From Ariolimax columbianus (taxonomy: Eukaryota > Mollusca > Gastropoda > Stylommatophora > Arionidae): a DNA stretch of 64,000 nucleotides. The stretch is from contig JAVGWX010000005.1 of NCBI GenBank assembly GCA_036924085.1, positions 42,539,664-42,603,663 on the forward strand, read 5' to 3'. Position 1 is the stretch's first letter; the number at the start of each line of letters is the position of its first letter. A model generated the notes under the pieces. The model had not been told where the DNA came from, ran no database searches, and worked only from the letters and a program-made list of their open reading frames with translations. A program made the position numbers and the translations under genes. Shown here in pieces: positions 44,757 through 56,239 of this stretch.

Positions 44757-44960
44757 TTACGGAGGCGCCGGAAAAGGGAGCTGCACGAAAGGAAAGAATG
44801 CAAGACTGCCCACCTACAAATAGTTCACGTGTGCCCTACGTGCATTATAGTTTGTCACCCTCAGATCGGACTGTGCAGTCATATGCAGTCACATCTGAAT
44901 AAACATGTCTCACTGTCGCTATCTTCGCTTGCGATGGGCAACTAACTAGTAGCAGTGGGC
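44757..44960 (+). mobile_element. LINE 3' end with C2H2 finger
   Basis: It reads QLTITEAPEKGAARKERMQD (44,745-44,805). In another frame VCPTCIIVCHPQIGLCSHMQ and then SH gives Cys-x2-Cys-x12-His-x3-His (44,829-44,895). The 3' end GCGATGGGCAACTAAC is shared with the element at 63,480 and a stub near 59,570. The same family member at 63,480 carries the parallel finger CPTCGRVCHAQIGLYSH. Confidence 0.75.
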
Positions 44961-45380
44961 AGTGAGTGGTAGCAGACTAGTATTAATAGTAGTAGCAGTA
45001 GTAGTGGATTACAGTCGTCGTAGTAGTAGTAATGTAGTAATAGAAGTAGTAGTAATAGTATCATTAGTGGTAGTGGACAATGAGTGGTAGAAGACTAGCA
45101 TTAATAGTGCTTGTAGTAGTAGTAGTAGTAGCAGTAGTAATAGTAATAGTAGTAGTAGTAATAATAGTAGTTGTAGTAGCAGTAGTAATAGTAGTAGTAG
45201 TAGAAGTAGTAGTAGCAGCAGTAGTAGTAGCAGTAGTAGTGGACAGTGAATGTTAGAAGACTAGTATTATTAGTGCTTGTAGTAGAAGTATTAGTAGTCG
45301 CAGTAGTAATAATAGTAGTTGTAGTAGCAGTAGTAATAGTAGTTGTAGTAGCAGTAGTAATAGTAGTTGTAGTAGTTGTT
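44960..45380 (+). repeat. (AGT)n-rich region with larger repeats
   Basis: AGT/GTA trinucleotide repeats with T, C and A interruptions fill about 400 bases. A larger unit, GTGG.AGTGA.TG.TAGAAGACTAG.ATTA, begins near 44,950, 45,075 and 45,240, so trinucleotide runs alternate with a homologous spacer. Confidence 0.85.
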
Positions 45381-45721
45381 CGACTCCGGGGCCCGAGTTG
45401 ATGTACACCGTCTGCCTCCGTCTCTCAGACCATGTGTGACATTACACAGTTAGTGACGAGAGATGTTTACTTTCACGTGGGAGGCATACACTCTTACAGA
45501 AACATATCTTACGTTGATCTTAACATTAAAAAAGCTTCTCAGAAGCGTAACGTGCTAGAAGATTAAACCCATCTTTCTTGATTGAAAAGTCAAAATACAG
45601 AAAACATTTAATATAGCAAGACAATAATGAAGGCTCTTTAATATGTTGGACTGTATAGAAGGTTCACTGTCATCCACAGTAATATATATATTTACATATT
45701 TATTACACATTAAAAAAATTG
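45381..45721. other. No gene recognised
   Basis: Sequence after the trinucleotide block with no supported feature. Confidence 0.5.
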
Positions 45722-46094
45722 TCATTGTGTATCTGCATACTTCTTATCCCCTTCGGTTAACCTTAAGGTAGATCGGCTGAGTTGCATGTAGAATATTGAT
45801 CTCGATGACCTGTTCCTCGCCGTTGCTACAGGTTCCGCTGCATCTCCAACATACCTTGTCTTGGACCACGAAAGCTCAGTGGGTGGTAAACATTCCACCA
45901 GAGGCGTCTCGGATGCTGATACAGACAACATGGGAGTTTGACCAACGCAATGCAGGTCTTCCCCGAGAGATTCTTTTTGCTCGGGGGTACCAGATTGCTG
46001 TCGTCGTGCTCCGTCGACCATCGTTTTGTTGTAACATGTCACCTGTCCATCTATGTTTTGCCTTCTCTGTATAGATTACGGCATCATTCACCAA
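45722..46094 (-). pseudogene. LINE RT C-terminal relic
   Basis: On the minus strand, KAKHRWTGDMLQQNDGRRST and RAKRISRGRPALRWSN match the usual tail of an endonuclease-RT LINE (W.GH..R.DGR...I, RGRP..RW). A frameshift separates it from the last part (the 45,722-46,042 frame, ending LTEGDKKYADTQ). No RT remains. Confidence 0.6.
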
Positions 46095-46704
46095 AGTAAT
46101 CGTTATATGTTGGAATTGTGGACATTTTCCATGCGTTTGTTAATAAGAGTGATTCCGACCAAGCGTCTCGCAGGAAAGGCCTGGGTTAGTCTCAATTATT
46201 AGTCTCCAGTAATTTCTCGAGTGTCCATGTAGAATTGTTAAGCTATTGTCCACAATTGATATCGATGCAGTCCGTCTTATGTTTGATTTGAATTAAATGC
46301 GTATTTTATTGCAATTTAAAAACTATAGTTGCTAAAATACTTGTTGGTACGTGATCATTATCTGCACTAGCACGTGATGCAGCGTACTAAAGACTAGATT
46401 TAGTGATGAAGTTTGCAAATGATGTTAAGTGCTGGCTATGTCAGCTGTCGGTAGAGACATCAGCAAATTAAGAGTAATTAAATAATAATAACACCGCACA
46501 ATTTCTAAATGATTGAAAAACAAAACATAACGTTTAAAACGCTGTTTTGTAAAGTAAAATAACAGAATGTCAAACTGCATATTTTTTATGAACCTCAATT
46601 GATATTCAATTTAAAGGAAGCACTCTCATTCAAGATTCCTGAAACAAATGGCGTTATTTATTGATCTATAATGTAAATTATTAGGAGATGACAAAACGCA
46701 TATA
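46095..46704. other. No gene recognised
   Basis: AT-rich, no supported feature. Confidence 0.5.
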
Positions 46705-46935
46705 AGGGATTACTATTACTATTACTATTGCTACTGCTACTACAACTACTATTATTACTACTGCGACTACTATAAGGATTGACACACGGACGCATGCAAC
46801 AGCACACACATACAAGTATATACAGACACACACACGCACACACACACACGCACACATACATACATAAATACATACATACATACATACATACGTACATACA
46901 TACGTACGTTCATACATACATACGTATGCACTTAC
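46705..46935. repeat. Compound microsatellite: (ACT)n, (CA)n, (CATA)n
   Basis: Three neighbouring simple repeats: (ATT/ACT)n at 46,711-46,775, (CA)n with CG interruptions at 46,800-46,855, and (CATA)n with CGTA interruptions at 46,855-46,930. Confidence 0.9.
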
Positions 46936-47012
46936 GTACATGAATTTGTTTCTTCTAACTGTGAGTAATGCGGGTTGGCAGTGTGCGTGAGTGAATGTGT
47001 GTGTCTGTGCAC

Positions 47013-47030
47013 GAGAGAGAGGGATGGAGG

Positions 47031-47062
<32 letters not shown>
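47013..47062. repeat. (GA)n microsatellite
   Basis: An interrupted GA run with about 15 uninterrupted units at its end. Confidence 0.85.
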
Positions 47063-47064
<2 letters not shown>

Positions 47065-47590
47065 AGAGACAAAGAGGGATTGTCAATTAGCGCCAATAAA
47101 TATTATTCAAATATTGAAAGAAAAATTTGAGCGCAGTTCAAAGGTCACTTTCTCTCAATTCAGTTATTCTGTGAAGGCTATCAAGAATATTACAAACCCT
47201 CTCTTGGTGCATTATAACAATTTGAATGTGAAAAAAAAGGATAGGGAAGGACATGCGCAAACAAAAGTTAAACCTGAATAAAGCACAGCTAAACTACAGA
47301 CTGTGAGGCAGGCTGTCTCAGACTAGCAAATGTGACCTACATGGGAAGAATAAATGTTACTGATAAATTATAGACTCAGTCGGCAAGAACATCAATATTC
47401 AATAAAAAAAAACAAAAAAAAAACCCCACAAGAATATCCAGGCGCATCTATAGGGTAGCAGTCTAGGGAATAAATCTTACTAATAATTTGGTAGCTACCC
47501 ATGCTGTTTACAGTTCTGGCTGTCTCCATAGAGGAAAATCAGAAACAAACATCTTTACCAAAATAAAGCATAAATATGTGTTGTTAAATC
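47063..47590. other. No gene recognised
   Basis: Only short frames. A (TATG)n-like run follows at 47,598-47,675. Confidence 0.5.
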
Positions 47591-47933
47591 AGGAGCATAT
47601 GTATGTATATATGTATGTATATATATGTGTATGTGTGGTCGTGCATGCGTATGTGTGTATGTGCGGGCATGTGTGGGAGCTACTGGGATAGTAGATTGCT
47701 AGTTGTCGATGACAGACAGTGTAATACTCACGGACTCTTAACATGCCTCCAATCCATACAGATTCATCAGAAAGAAAAGTATTAATATATCTCGAACCTT
47801 TCGATTACGTTCTACAAACTAATGAACATTTTTTTTAGTATATTGATTCTCTGGTGCCCGCAAGTATTGTTTCGTGGACAAGCATGTGAAATCAATCAGG
47901 CATTTTAAAGCTAATCGAGACTGAAAACTTCAC

Positions 47934-47956
47934 GGGGGGGGGGGGGGGGGGGGGGG
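47934..47956 (+). repeat. G23 homopolymer
   Basis: 23 consecutive G bases, a strong G-quadruplex candidate and a likely assembly or length-error site. Confidence 0.9.
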
Positions 47957-48593
47957 AATCCCCATTTACAAGATAATGAAAAGGAAAAGGACATTAGAAA
48001 CATTCTGATCAGACATATCGGTCAGGATCAGGTAACATATCCTGACTAAGATCACTAACCTCATTTCCACATTGTTCTCCACGAAAACAGGCTGTTTTAT
48101 ATGGTTAACTAGCTAATGAGGTGAGGGATCGACGTGATCCACATAGTAGTTAGCGAGACGCAAATGACGCCAAGCATAACACCATCAGCACGCTCTGGAT
48201 GTGAGGAAAGCAACTACAACCCGCCACTTAACGCCCTTTTCAGGGCGCACAAAAGAGTAAAGTATTTATTCAACAACAAGTTAATGGACTAAGGAAGAAA
48301 TCAAATAACATTTCCATTGATCGAGAGACACATAAAAGTAATGTCGAAAATTCTAAATACGAAATTTCCACTACCACAAATCCATAAAGTTCATATTGTA
48401 GAGGTGTCTGACATCTTATATGGCTCTATGATGTTTCTTAGAGTTGTTATTTGAACTGTGCAAGATCTTTCTGCTTGGAATTCTGCCTTTTTTTTTCTCA
48501 GTTTGATTTTACAGCATTTTCACATTTTTATAAAGCTAAGTACGTGACTTTAAAATGTCAAGTAAACACAACTGATTTGTTATTACAAAGACG
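47957..48593. other. No gene recognised
   Basis: No coding region or repeat identified. Confidence 0.5.
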
Positions 48594-48601
48594 GGAGAGA
48601 G

Positions 48602-48642
<41 letters not shown>
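48594..48642. repeat. (GA)n microsatellite
   Basis: About 49 bases of GA with two interruptions. Confidence 0.9.
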
Positions 48643-48645
<3 letters not shown>

Positions 48646-48740
48646 AGCAAGAAAAAAAAACAGCTATAGAAGACAATAACGATGTTTTTGGCGACTTTAA
48701 AATAAGCAGCAATTCATTTCTTCACCTTGTTTTTGTATTA

Positions 48741-48960
48741 GATGACAGATCTAGGAAAACGAGTGGTGAATGCTTGGAATGCATTGCCACAGGAACTAGT
48801 GGGGGCAGGGTCTGGTAATGCATTAATAAATAGATTGAATGCGTATAGTTATTTTAGACCAAATTGAGTGGAAGAAACTGGCTGTGTACAGGCCATGGTC
48901 ATCTGTAGTTTAAATAAAGTAGGCCATGTACAGACTCTGCAGAGTTTTCTAAACCAGTAT
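48741..48960 (+). pseudogene. LINE RT C-terminal tail
   Basis: TRVVNAWNALPQELVGAGSG then NRLNAYSYFRPN is the recognisable end of a CR1-like LINE RT (R.VN.WN.LP..VV...S.N.FK.RLD). Downstream, ACAGACTCTGCAGAGTTTTC is shared with fragments near 2,800 and 59,285. Confidence 0.6.
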
Positions 48961-49055
48961 AACGAAGCTATGTTAAATTAAGTAGCAGAAAAACAATGGG
49001 AAAGACTGACAAACACAAATAATAAAAATCACTGAGGAATATTTAAGCAAAAATA

Positions 49056-49409
49056 TTGTCTTCTTCTTCTTGGTTCCGCCTCAAATAATTACAACTACTT
49101 TCCTCATCTGGTGCTCCTTTTCAGGCTTATCTCGTAACCATTCAATTTTTCTTGAATATGAATTGGACAGAGTGATGTTGTCATTCTGCTCCTCTGGTGG
49201 AACCAACAGACCTGAAGACCTTGTTTCACCGTTTGTATGTTCTTCCCACATGAGCATATGTCTATGTGCTCAATTTTTAATTTAGTGAACAGATGACATT
49301 TCAATCTGCAGTGGCATGTTGGCAGTCTGAATATCGTGACTTGATCTCTTCTTAAACATGGAAAATGCGTGACACGATTGTGGTGCAATGTACGCGAGTT
49401 CCAACCTCA
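49056..49409 (-). mobile_element. RNase H LINE 3' end (5'-truncated)
   Basis: On the minus strand: LRRDQVTIFRLPTCHCRLKC, HLFTKLKIEHIDICSCGK and LHQRSRMTTS-like text, the C-terminal knuckle region of an RNase H-type LINE related to but distinct from E1-E3. A (GAA)n 3' tail is at 49,058-49,072. An 8-bp match CAAAAATA flanks it (49,048-49,055 and 49,410-49,417), a possible duplication. Confidence 0.65.
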
Positions 49410-49417
49410 CAAAAATA

Positions 49418-50979
49418 CACAAAGGCGTTGTCTTTTATCGGAACTCACCTGTTTTCATTCAGCCATTCTAACTATTAAAACACACACAGAATGAAATATT
49501 AAACGCTACTGTATTTCTTTTTTGTATGGAAGATGACTTGTTCTGCCGTCGCATCAACACTTTTAAATAAAGAGAAATTATGTCATGGAAACCCGCCGTA
49601 CCTGATCTATTCGTTGCACCGGAATGTGTTGTACATGACCAACTCTAGATGGGCATGTGTTGTACCGTGCAGAATTATCAGTGAACAGCCATCTTTAATT
49701 TGTTTACTTGGTTAGTAGGCTGGGAAATCTTACGATTGGGGGCATCAACCGGAAAAAACACCCCGTCATGGGTTAAATGACATCATTTATAAGGAGGACC
49801 AAGGTGCACAAAGGCTTCATGGCTGCTAACGGAGCAGTGGGGAAGGTGGACACTAGGATGGACTTCCTAGCTAGTGGACGTCACATACTACTTCCTAATC
49901 ATGGTGTTGCTGCCAAGGTGACCGTTTATTTCTACCATTTTCTTCGTCTTATCAATCGATTAGCTCATGTGGATTCTAATGGGGGTCCTGTGGCTTTCAT
50001 TTCCACCCTGGTCAGATAACAGAAATGTATGTGGCTCCTTCCCAACCAGAGAAGGGAGCATTTTCGCCATCAAATACAAGTAACCTAAGGGAAACCTTAA
50101 CGATAAGAATCAACAAGGGAGCGACGAAGATTGTTCTTCGTTGTCGATACCCCCAGTGAATGCTATAATACGTGAGAACACATAGGGAGATGAATGGTAG
50201 AGAAGTGGAGAAAGCGAAAGAGAAACGAAATAAGGAAAGCAGAAAGGCTTGCCATAGCATACATTCTTGATTGGCTACGATAACTCCGCAGTGCCAGCCA
50301 ACGTGCAGACATCTTCGAAAGAATGGTCTACTAATTTGATAACCTCATGTCACAGAAGACCAACAATCCTTGTGGAATTAGTAGACGCAGATTAATACCC
50401 ACACGCCAAAACACCTGTTTGGATATTCGGGTAGTTACACTTGGCGCGGCCATCATAGTTGAGTCATTTATACTTTATAACTGAGGTCGATGTGGAACAT
50501 GTTGTAATTAACAGCAAAAGCATTGCTAGGGTCCTGACAGAGTACATTATTGCTAGGATAATGACAGAGTACATAATTGCAAAGATCCTGACAGAGTACA
50601 GCAGTGTCACATGAAACAGCTGGATAAAGCATGCATTAAAAAGTGGAGTGATTTCAACACCAATCTATTTATTACAGCAATCCCGACGACGGGGTTCACA
50701 GCCACCGTCACAGCAACGTCGACTTGCTAAGCATGACCAGGACTCCACGATAATAGTAGCTATAGTATCATCACCTTAAGATTGACTATGACAAATTACT
50801 GAAGAAAATCGTGGCTAGAAAAGGAATGTCACAATACGAAAATCAACACATCCTGCATGACAATATGGATAGTTACAGAGTAGTGAAGGAGACATGGGGT
50901 AATACAATTTCAAGCAAGAAACAGTCGCTGCACCCTTTCTTTCTTCCTTTCCGTGTCCAAGCACCACGGTATTCAGTAT
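49418..50979. other. No gene recognised
   Basis: About 1.5 kb without a supported gene. There is a 27-bp triplication at 50,522-50,602. An 80-codon frame at 49,777-50,019 has no recognised domain. Confidence 0.5.
50522..50602 (+). repeat. 27-bp tandem repeat, 3 copies
   Basis: The unit is ATTGCTAGGATCCTGACAGA, GTACATA with a few changes between copies. Confidence 0.85.
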
Positions 50980-52002
50980 GCATCCAGTATTCAGCGACAT
51001 GGATTGCCTTGTCATTTGCCTCCCGTATGTCGCACCTATTGCATGTTTCTTGAAGGTTGGGGACAGGTCATCAGGTGGTCTGGGTCTTGTATTGCGGCAC
51101 AGTTACATGTGTAATCATCTGTGTAACCCCATAGTTTCACATTCCTCTTGCATCGTGATACACCAGTTCGGAGTCTGTTCAGCGACTTCCATATCGTGTG
51201 TGGTGGATGATGTCCGGGGTCAGGTTAACCTCGAAGTTCCATCTCTGAGGTCTGAATCAATTCGTGCTAACTCTCGATGCGGCGACTTTCAGGGCTTATC
51301 TGTTTGGGATGTGTTGATTTTATGATTGCATGTCTGGATTTGAGTCTTGTGCTCTGTACCTGATGTCCAAACCTTTTGTTCCTTGGGTCGTGCTCCTGTT
51401 TATTTCTTTTGATTTCTGCTGCGACGCTTCTCTGGTGGTGCTATGCCAATTATGGGGTATATTTTATCAATGGGTGTGGGTTTAAGGAACTCTGAACATA
51501 ATTATATTGCTTATTTATTCATTTATTACTGTATCAACTAGTTTCGCATGGGTAGAGTTTTTTCAGACTGGCGCAACGTATTCAGCTACGGAAAAACACA
51601 AGGCAAGTGCTGATATACGAAGGACTGTTGGCCCTCATGTTGTGCCGGTTAGCTTTCAGATCATATCATTTCTTGCGTGAATTTTATTTTACGTTTTGTT
51701 TCCTGGCAGGGCGTTATGTAGGACAATGTGCGGTCTAACTTCACGCTTAGATATTTGTGAGCCATGCAGTGTTCAAGCTCCTGCCCTTGTCACCGAATCT
51801 GAGTTGTCATTTTGTCTCTCTGATTCTTAGGTGGTAGGCACATACCTGGCTTTTACTGGGATTCGGTTAAAGATGATTCTTGTGGTATCATTCTGCAAGG
51901 GCATTGACATAACTAGACAGTTTGTTTTCTACCTCCTCAGCCAATTTTTCCTGGACAGCAACTACTGTGTCCTCAGCATAGAGTAATTTTCTTGTGTCAT
52001 TA

Positions 52003-52071
<69 letters not shown>

Positions 52072-52277
52072 ATAAACATGGGTGCTAAGACACTTCCTTG
52101 TGCCAGGCCGTTGTTTTGGCTTCGCCATCTGCTGTATGTTTTACCCAAAGTGGCATAGAATCGTCTGTTCTGTAGGATGCATTTGATTTTATTTGTCAGA
52201 GGCCAGTCTTTTGTTATGGTGTTTAGCTTTTAAAGTAGTCTCCGATAGTTTATGGTGTCATCTGCTGCACTTAGGTC
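50980..52277 (-). mobile_element. LINE F, 3' half (palm to C-terminal knuckle)
   Basis: Minus-strand reading, from right: QNNGLAQGSVLAPMF (palm), an (AT)n expansion, then TNDTRKLLYAEDTVVAVQEK (the catalytic YADD is YAED). Farther on come NNIIMFR-like and RISALALCFSVAEYVAPV, and a C-terminal segment near 51,100-51,250 resembling the CxC...H...C knuckle. Frames change several times. It continues at 54,063-55,400 on the other side of the E2 insertion. Confidence 0.75.
52004..52068 (-). repeat. (AT)n expansion within the RT palm of LINE F
   Basis: 65 bases of alternating AT are translated as alternating Ile-Tyr between APMFITY and TNDTRKLLYAED, and the frame is kept. In intact relatives the palm here reads roughly LFNIYTND, so the tract probably grew from the TATA in the Ile-Tyr codons. 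Confidence 0.85.
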
Positions 52278-54062
52278 TTCTTCTTCTTCTTCTGCGTACG
52301 CAGTCAGACAGTAACCATTATTTTTTCGAAAAAAGCGGCGGTCATCCTGAGGCTGTCGCCACTTCCATAGAGCTTGTCATACAGTTCCACTGGTGATGGC
52401 CACATCTGCTCTCTCTGATCCTCGTATGTCGGGCAGTTCTGCAGCAGATGTTCAGCGGTCATTTTACCAGTGCCGCACGGGCATTCGTCGGTACACCCTA
52501 TCTTCAATTTGTTGAATAGGTGATACCTCAGTCTATTGTGGCCAGTGCGAAGTCTGAAGACAACGACCTACTCTCTTCGGTTCAACTGGTAATAGGCATC
52601 GTTTTTGGTGTAACCAGTATGTTCGGTTTCCCATTTGGTCATGTATCTGGCTTTGATAAGCCGTTTTGACTCTTCGTACGTCACACTGGTATCTGTTTGT
52701 GGTAGTCTTGCACCTTCTTTTACCAGTCTGTCTGCCTCCTCGTTGCCTTGGATGTTGCAGTGTGATGGGACCCACTGTACCACTACCCTTTTTGGTGTGG
52801 ACTGCTGGCACAGTTTGCAGAGTGCTGCTCTTAAGTCATTAAGCTCAGTGTTTTTCTGGCTTTTTAGCGCTGTGACTACGGCGAGAGCATCTGTCAGCAG
52901 GACTATATGGCTTTCATTTTCATTGTGTGTCACCATTTCTTCCACTGCCGCCCTCAGTGCCTCTGCCTCCACTCCGAAATTGCTTGTGTACTTACCAGTA
53001 GCGAATGACAGTGTTATTTTTCTGCCATTTGGTAGGTTCAGGAATGCTCCTGCCCCTCCGTTCTGTGTTGTGTTTGTTACAGAACCGTCGGTGTATGATG
53101 GGTCCAGTCCATGCTTGGGTAGCTTTTCGTTATGAAGCTTAGGGTAGTATCTCTCCTTTCTTTTTCAGTCTGGCAGTTTTTGTTTCCAATACCTGGTATA
53201 TTTTCTACCACCTCTGGAAATATATCCTGCCTCCAGGTAGGTTTTCGTACAGTAATTTGTGTTTTGGTGTTGTTAGTGCGTTTATGGGATCTTCGTGCAT
53301 CTTTGCTTTGGCTATTTCTGCAAAGTTTCTCCGCTTTAGTTTCCCATTTCCCAAATTGTTTAGTCTCTGGTGCATTGGATGGTCGGTCAGTCTTCGGAGT
53401 TTCTCTGACTGCAGCTGGGCTCTGCAGTCTCTTCTATCGGTCATGGATTGCAGTTTTGTAATCTTTTCAAGTTCTACAATTGGCGTTGACTTCATGCCAC
53501 CTGTTATAATTCTCATGGCTTGGTTTTGAAGTTTGTTAACTTTATCGAAGTTCGCCTTCGCTGCTGTTGTCCATGCCGCAATGCCCTACTCGAGAACTGG
53601 TCTCCTCGAGAACTGGTCTCACTCTTCCAGTGTACAGTTTCTTTAGTATGCCTTCGTCTGCTCCCCAGCTTGTGCCTGCAAGTTTCCTCATGATTGCCAT
53701 TCTTTCTCTGGCTTTCATTCGGTTTCTCTCAATCTGACTTTTCCATGTCATGCGCCGATCAAATGTGACTCCCAGATAGGTTGGGTTGTCGTTTGGCTGC
53801 AGGAATTTGCCATTTAGACTTAATTTGGTACTTTGGGGTTTTAATGAAAGCGAGAATATTGTGCATGTGGTTTTCTCCTCGTTTATTTTGACCAGCCATG
53901 AGTTCGCCCACTCTTCCAGCGATGTTAGGGCCGTCTGCATCCGATTTCTTGCTATGGTGAGATTCTTTTCAGAGGTCCACATAGCCAGATCGTCTGCAAA
54001 CATTGAGCTATGGACTATTCTTGGTATATTCTCTGTAATATCGTTTATATATACCAGGAAGA
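52278..54062 (-). mobile_element. RNase H LINE insertion E2, nested in LINE F
   Basis: 1,785 bases flanked by a perfect 12-bp direct repeat TGCACTTAGGTC (52,266-52,277 and 54,063-54,074), with a (GAA)n 3' tail at its left end. Minus strand: RT palm end MFADDLAMWTSEKN (53,542-54,003, with intact FADD), YLGVTFDRRMTW, a linker (53,205-53,516), RNase H (52,568-53,135) and knuckle (52,304-52,507). It is 5'-truncated in the palm and broken by frameshifts near 53,190 and 52,530. It is closely related to E1. Confidence 0.9.
52568..52972 (-). pseudogene. RNase H domain fragment of E2
   Basis: The frame covers EAEALRAAVEEMVTHNENES, LLTDALAVVTALKSQ and WVPSHCNIQGNEEADRLVKE, so two of the acidic residues and the last Asp are present. 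The leading TDGS segment is in a different frame, upstream of 52,972, and the knuckle is in a third (52,304-52,507). Confidence 0.7.
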
Positions 54063-55400
54063 TGCACTTAGGTCAATATAGACCACTCCTGTGATCTGTT
54101 TGCGTTCGTACCCATCCTCTATTAATTGCGTTAGGTTAAGGATTTGACTGCTGCAAGATCTTCCCGGCCTGAAACCAGCTTGTTTCTTGATCAGCGTCTT
54201 GTCTATCAAGATTGAGATGCAATCCAGTAGCAGCCTTTCGAAAATCTTATACATATGACATTGTAGAGACACTGGACTGATATTCTTAGGTTCTGTTGGT
54301 GGTTGTTCTGATTTTATCAGATTTATTTTGTGTATTTACAGATCTTTCGACCTTCTTCCTGGCCTCTCTCCTCTCTTTGACGGCTGCCTCCAGCTCTGGG
54401 TTCCAGTACGTTTTATATTTCCTGTACGTCCCCTGTAGGATGCATTTCCTTGCAGCTGTTGAGATGGTGGCACATACATGTTTGAGAGTTGTATTGATGT
54501 CATCATTCTTACTTATTTGACTAAACCCAGCATCAGTGTCCCGGCCATAACGGTCCCAGTTAGCCTTTCAGAAATTCCATGATGGTTTTCTTCGAACCAT
54601 GCTATCCCTTTGCAGTGTTTCAATAATTGTTAGGATAGAACGATGATCGCTTCCAAAATCGTCCAAGACTTTAGTGGCAGTGTTATCTACCAAGTCAGCC
54701 GATAGAAGTGTCAGATCGGGCTGGCTGGTGGTACCGTGTACACTGTGCAAAACAGTTGGCGGGGTTTCCAGACTCTGGAGCAGTGTAACATTAGTACCAT
54801 TACACAGCTTTTCATCCTCTATTATTAACCTGTCGGTATCCAAGATCTGGCATATGGGCCATTTCCCACCAACACTGTTCTCTTTGACGTAGGCTCAAAT
54901 TCAGCTAGACACGTTTTGGATGTTGGAGGACAGTAAATGTTATGTATTATGTCTTTTGTGTTAATTTGCTCTATAATTTTATTGTTTGATGGTCAATATC
55001 CTCCACAGAATTGTTGGTTACAGTGACTTGTGTATCATTCCTGACCAGGGCCATAATACCCTGGCACTTGTTGCATTGGCACTTATACTGAATTTAGGAC
55101 GTGATGTTGATTTGTCTTTGTGGAAGTATTGTCTCCTGAAGGAGGACTATGTGGATTTGATGGTCTTGTAGTGTTTTGGTCAGCTCAGTTGCCTTGTTTT
55201 GTAATCCAGCAATGTTAAGCTGTGGTTTGTTAAGGTTCGCCCTTGCTAATTTCTCACACAGAGTAGGGGTCATTATTTCTGTTGTGTGGGCCTTGGTAAC
55301 CGAGGCGACGCCTGAGCTCGTTTGCAGAATGTTTATTTTTTCCTGGCACTGGAGTATTGGGTTGTTTTGATGCAGACTTCTGCCTCCCAAAGAGCACACT
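54063..55400 (-). mobile_element. LINE F, 5' half (endonuclease to RT fingers)
   Basis: It starts with an endonuclease-like segment on the minus strand: LNIAGLQNKATELTKTLQDH, IHIVLLQETILPQRQ (55,094-55,399) and further decayed blocks. RT finger text follows: YKIFERLLLDCISILIDKTL, IKKQAGFRPGRSCSSQ (54,045-54,272), with YIDLSA just at the E2 insertion. It is heavily broken between 54,300 and 55,090. It is the host of the E2 insertion. Confidence 0.7.
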
Positions 55401-55439
55401 GGGTACGCCTTACTCTATATGTGATAGATGTATTTAGCT

Positions 55440-56239
55440 TTGTCATTTCCTTCCTTGATAATGTGTAGGTTCGCTGTGTCGATGGGGGTGAGGTCGGGTG
55501 TCAAGTGGGGTTCGCAGAGTACATTTCCCGCTAGCCACAGGTAATCTCGTTGCAGATCGCAATTCTTTATTTTGTATTTAGATCTTTCCCCACAGCTGTG
55601 CCACGTCCTGTCCACTATGACTTCACAATCTCCCCCACCCCCTCCCACGCCATAACAGCTGCTACTTTCCAATGAGATCCAATGGCTACACATCACCCAT
55701 CCACATTTAGAGCCAGAGCGTAGTGCAATGTCAGATCACCCGGTGCTCTCGCTGCAGCTGGGATGTTGGGCTAGGCCCGGATCCTCTCTGGATGCCTCTA
55801 CCATTATTGGATCCTTGGTAGAAGTATCGCAGGTTGGAGAAAGACAAGACAAGTTGTGTATAAAGGTAGAGGACAGATCAGAAGAACATTTAACCATGAC
55901 TACCGCCAGGTACTCGGTCACCCCCATAGCAAACTCAGTAAACAACTCGGTCACCCCCATAGCAAACTCAGTAAACAACTCGGTCACCCACGAGAAGGTG
56001 TTACTATGGACACGTTTCTGCAGGAGAGGCCAAAGGCCAGAGGCTTGCTGTCAGCCGGACAGCAACTTCAACGGTAATCACTGCACCTTGGATGTTGAGA
56101 GGCTGTAGATTCGCCCAGACCCTACATTGACACCCCCACAATGGAGATAAAATGAGAGGCTATTGTCGAGTCACCATCACCATGAAGAGTGACTAAAGAA
56201 ACTGGTGCAAATTGATACAACACGGGAGTAAAATGGCTA
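55440..56239. other. Unassigned; 33-bp tandem repeat
   Basis: No firm gene. A plus-strand frame at 55,728-56,108 includes SDHPVLSLQL, which resembles a LINE endonuclease SDH motif, but no wider match is seen. The frame also runs through the 33-bp repeat. Confidence 0.4.
55914..55990 (+). repeat. 33-bp tandem repeat, 2.3 copies
   Basis: CTCGGTCACCCCCATAGCAA, ACTCAGTAAACAA repeated exactly in tandem, a multiple of 3 in length. Translated, it gives SVTPIANSVNN repeats on the plus strand. Confidence 0.9.

Noticed and set aside
44404..44803. Repeat proteins on the minus strand (SIMAVRQAEQ units)
   Set aside because: Product of a 36-bp tandem repeat lying in a LINE relic.
46658..46941. Tyr/Cys/Val-rich frames
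   Set aside because: Translation of (CATA)n and (CA)n microsatellites.
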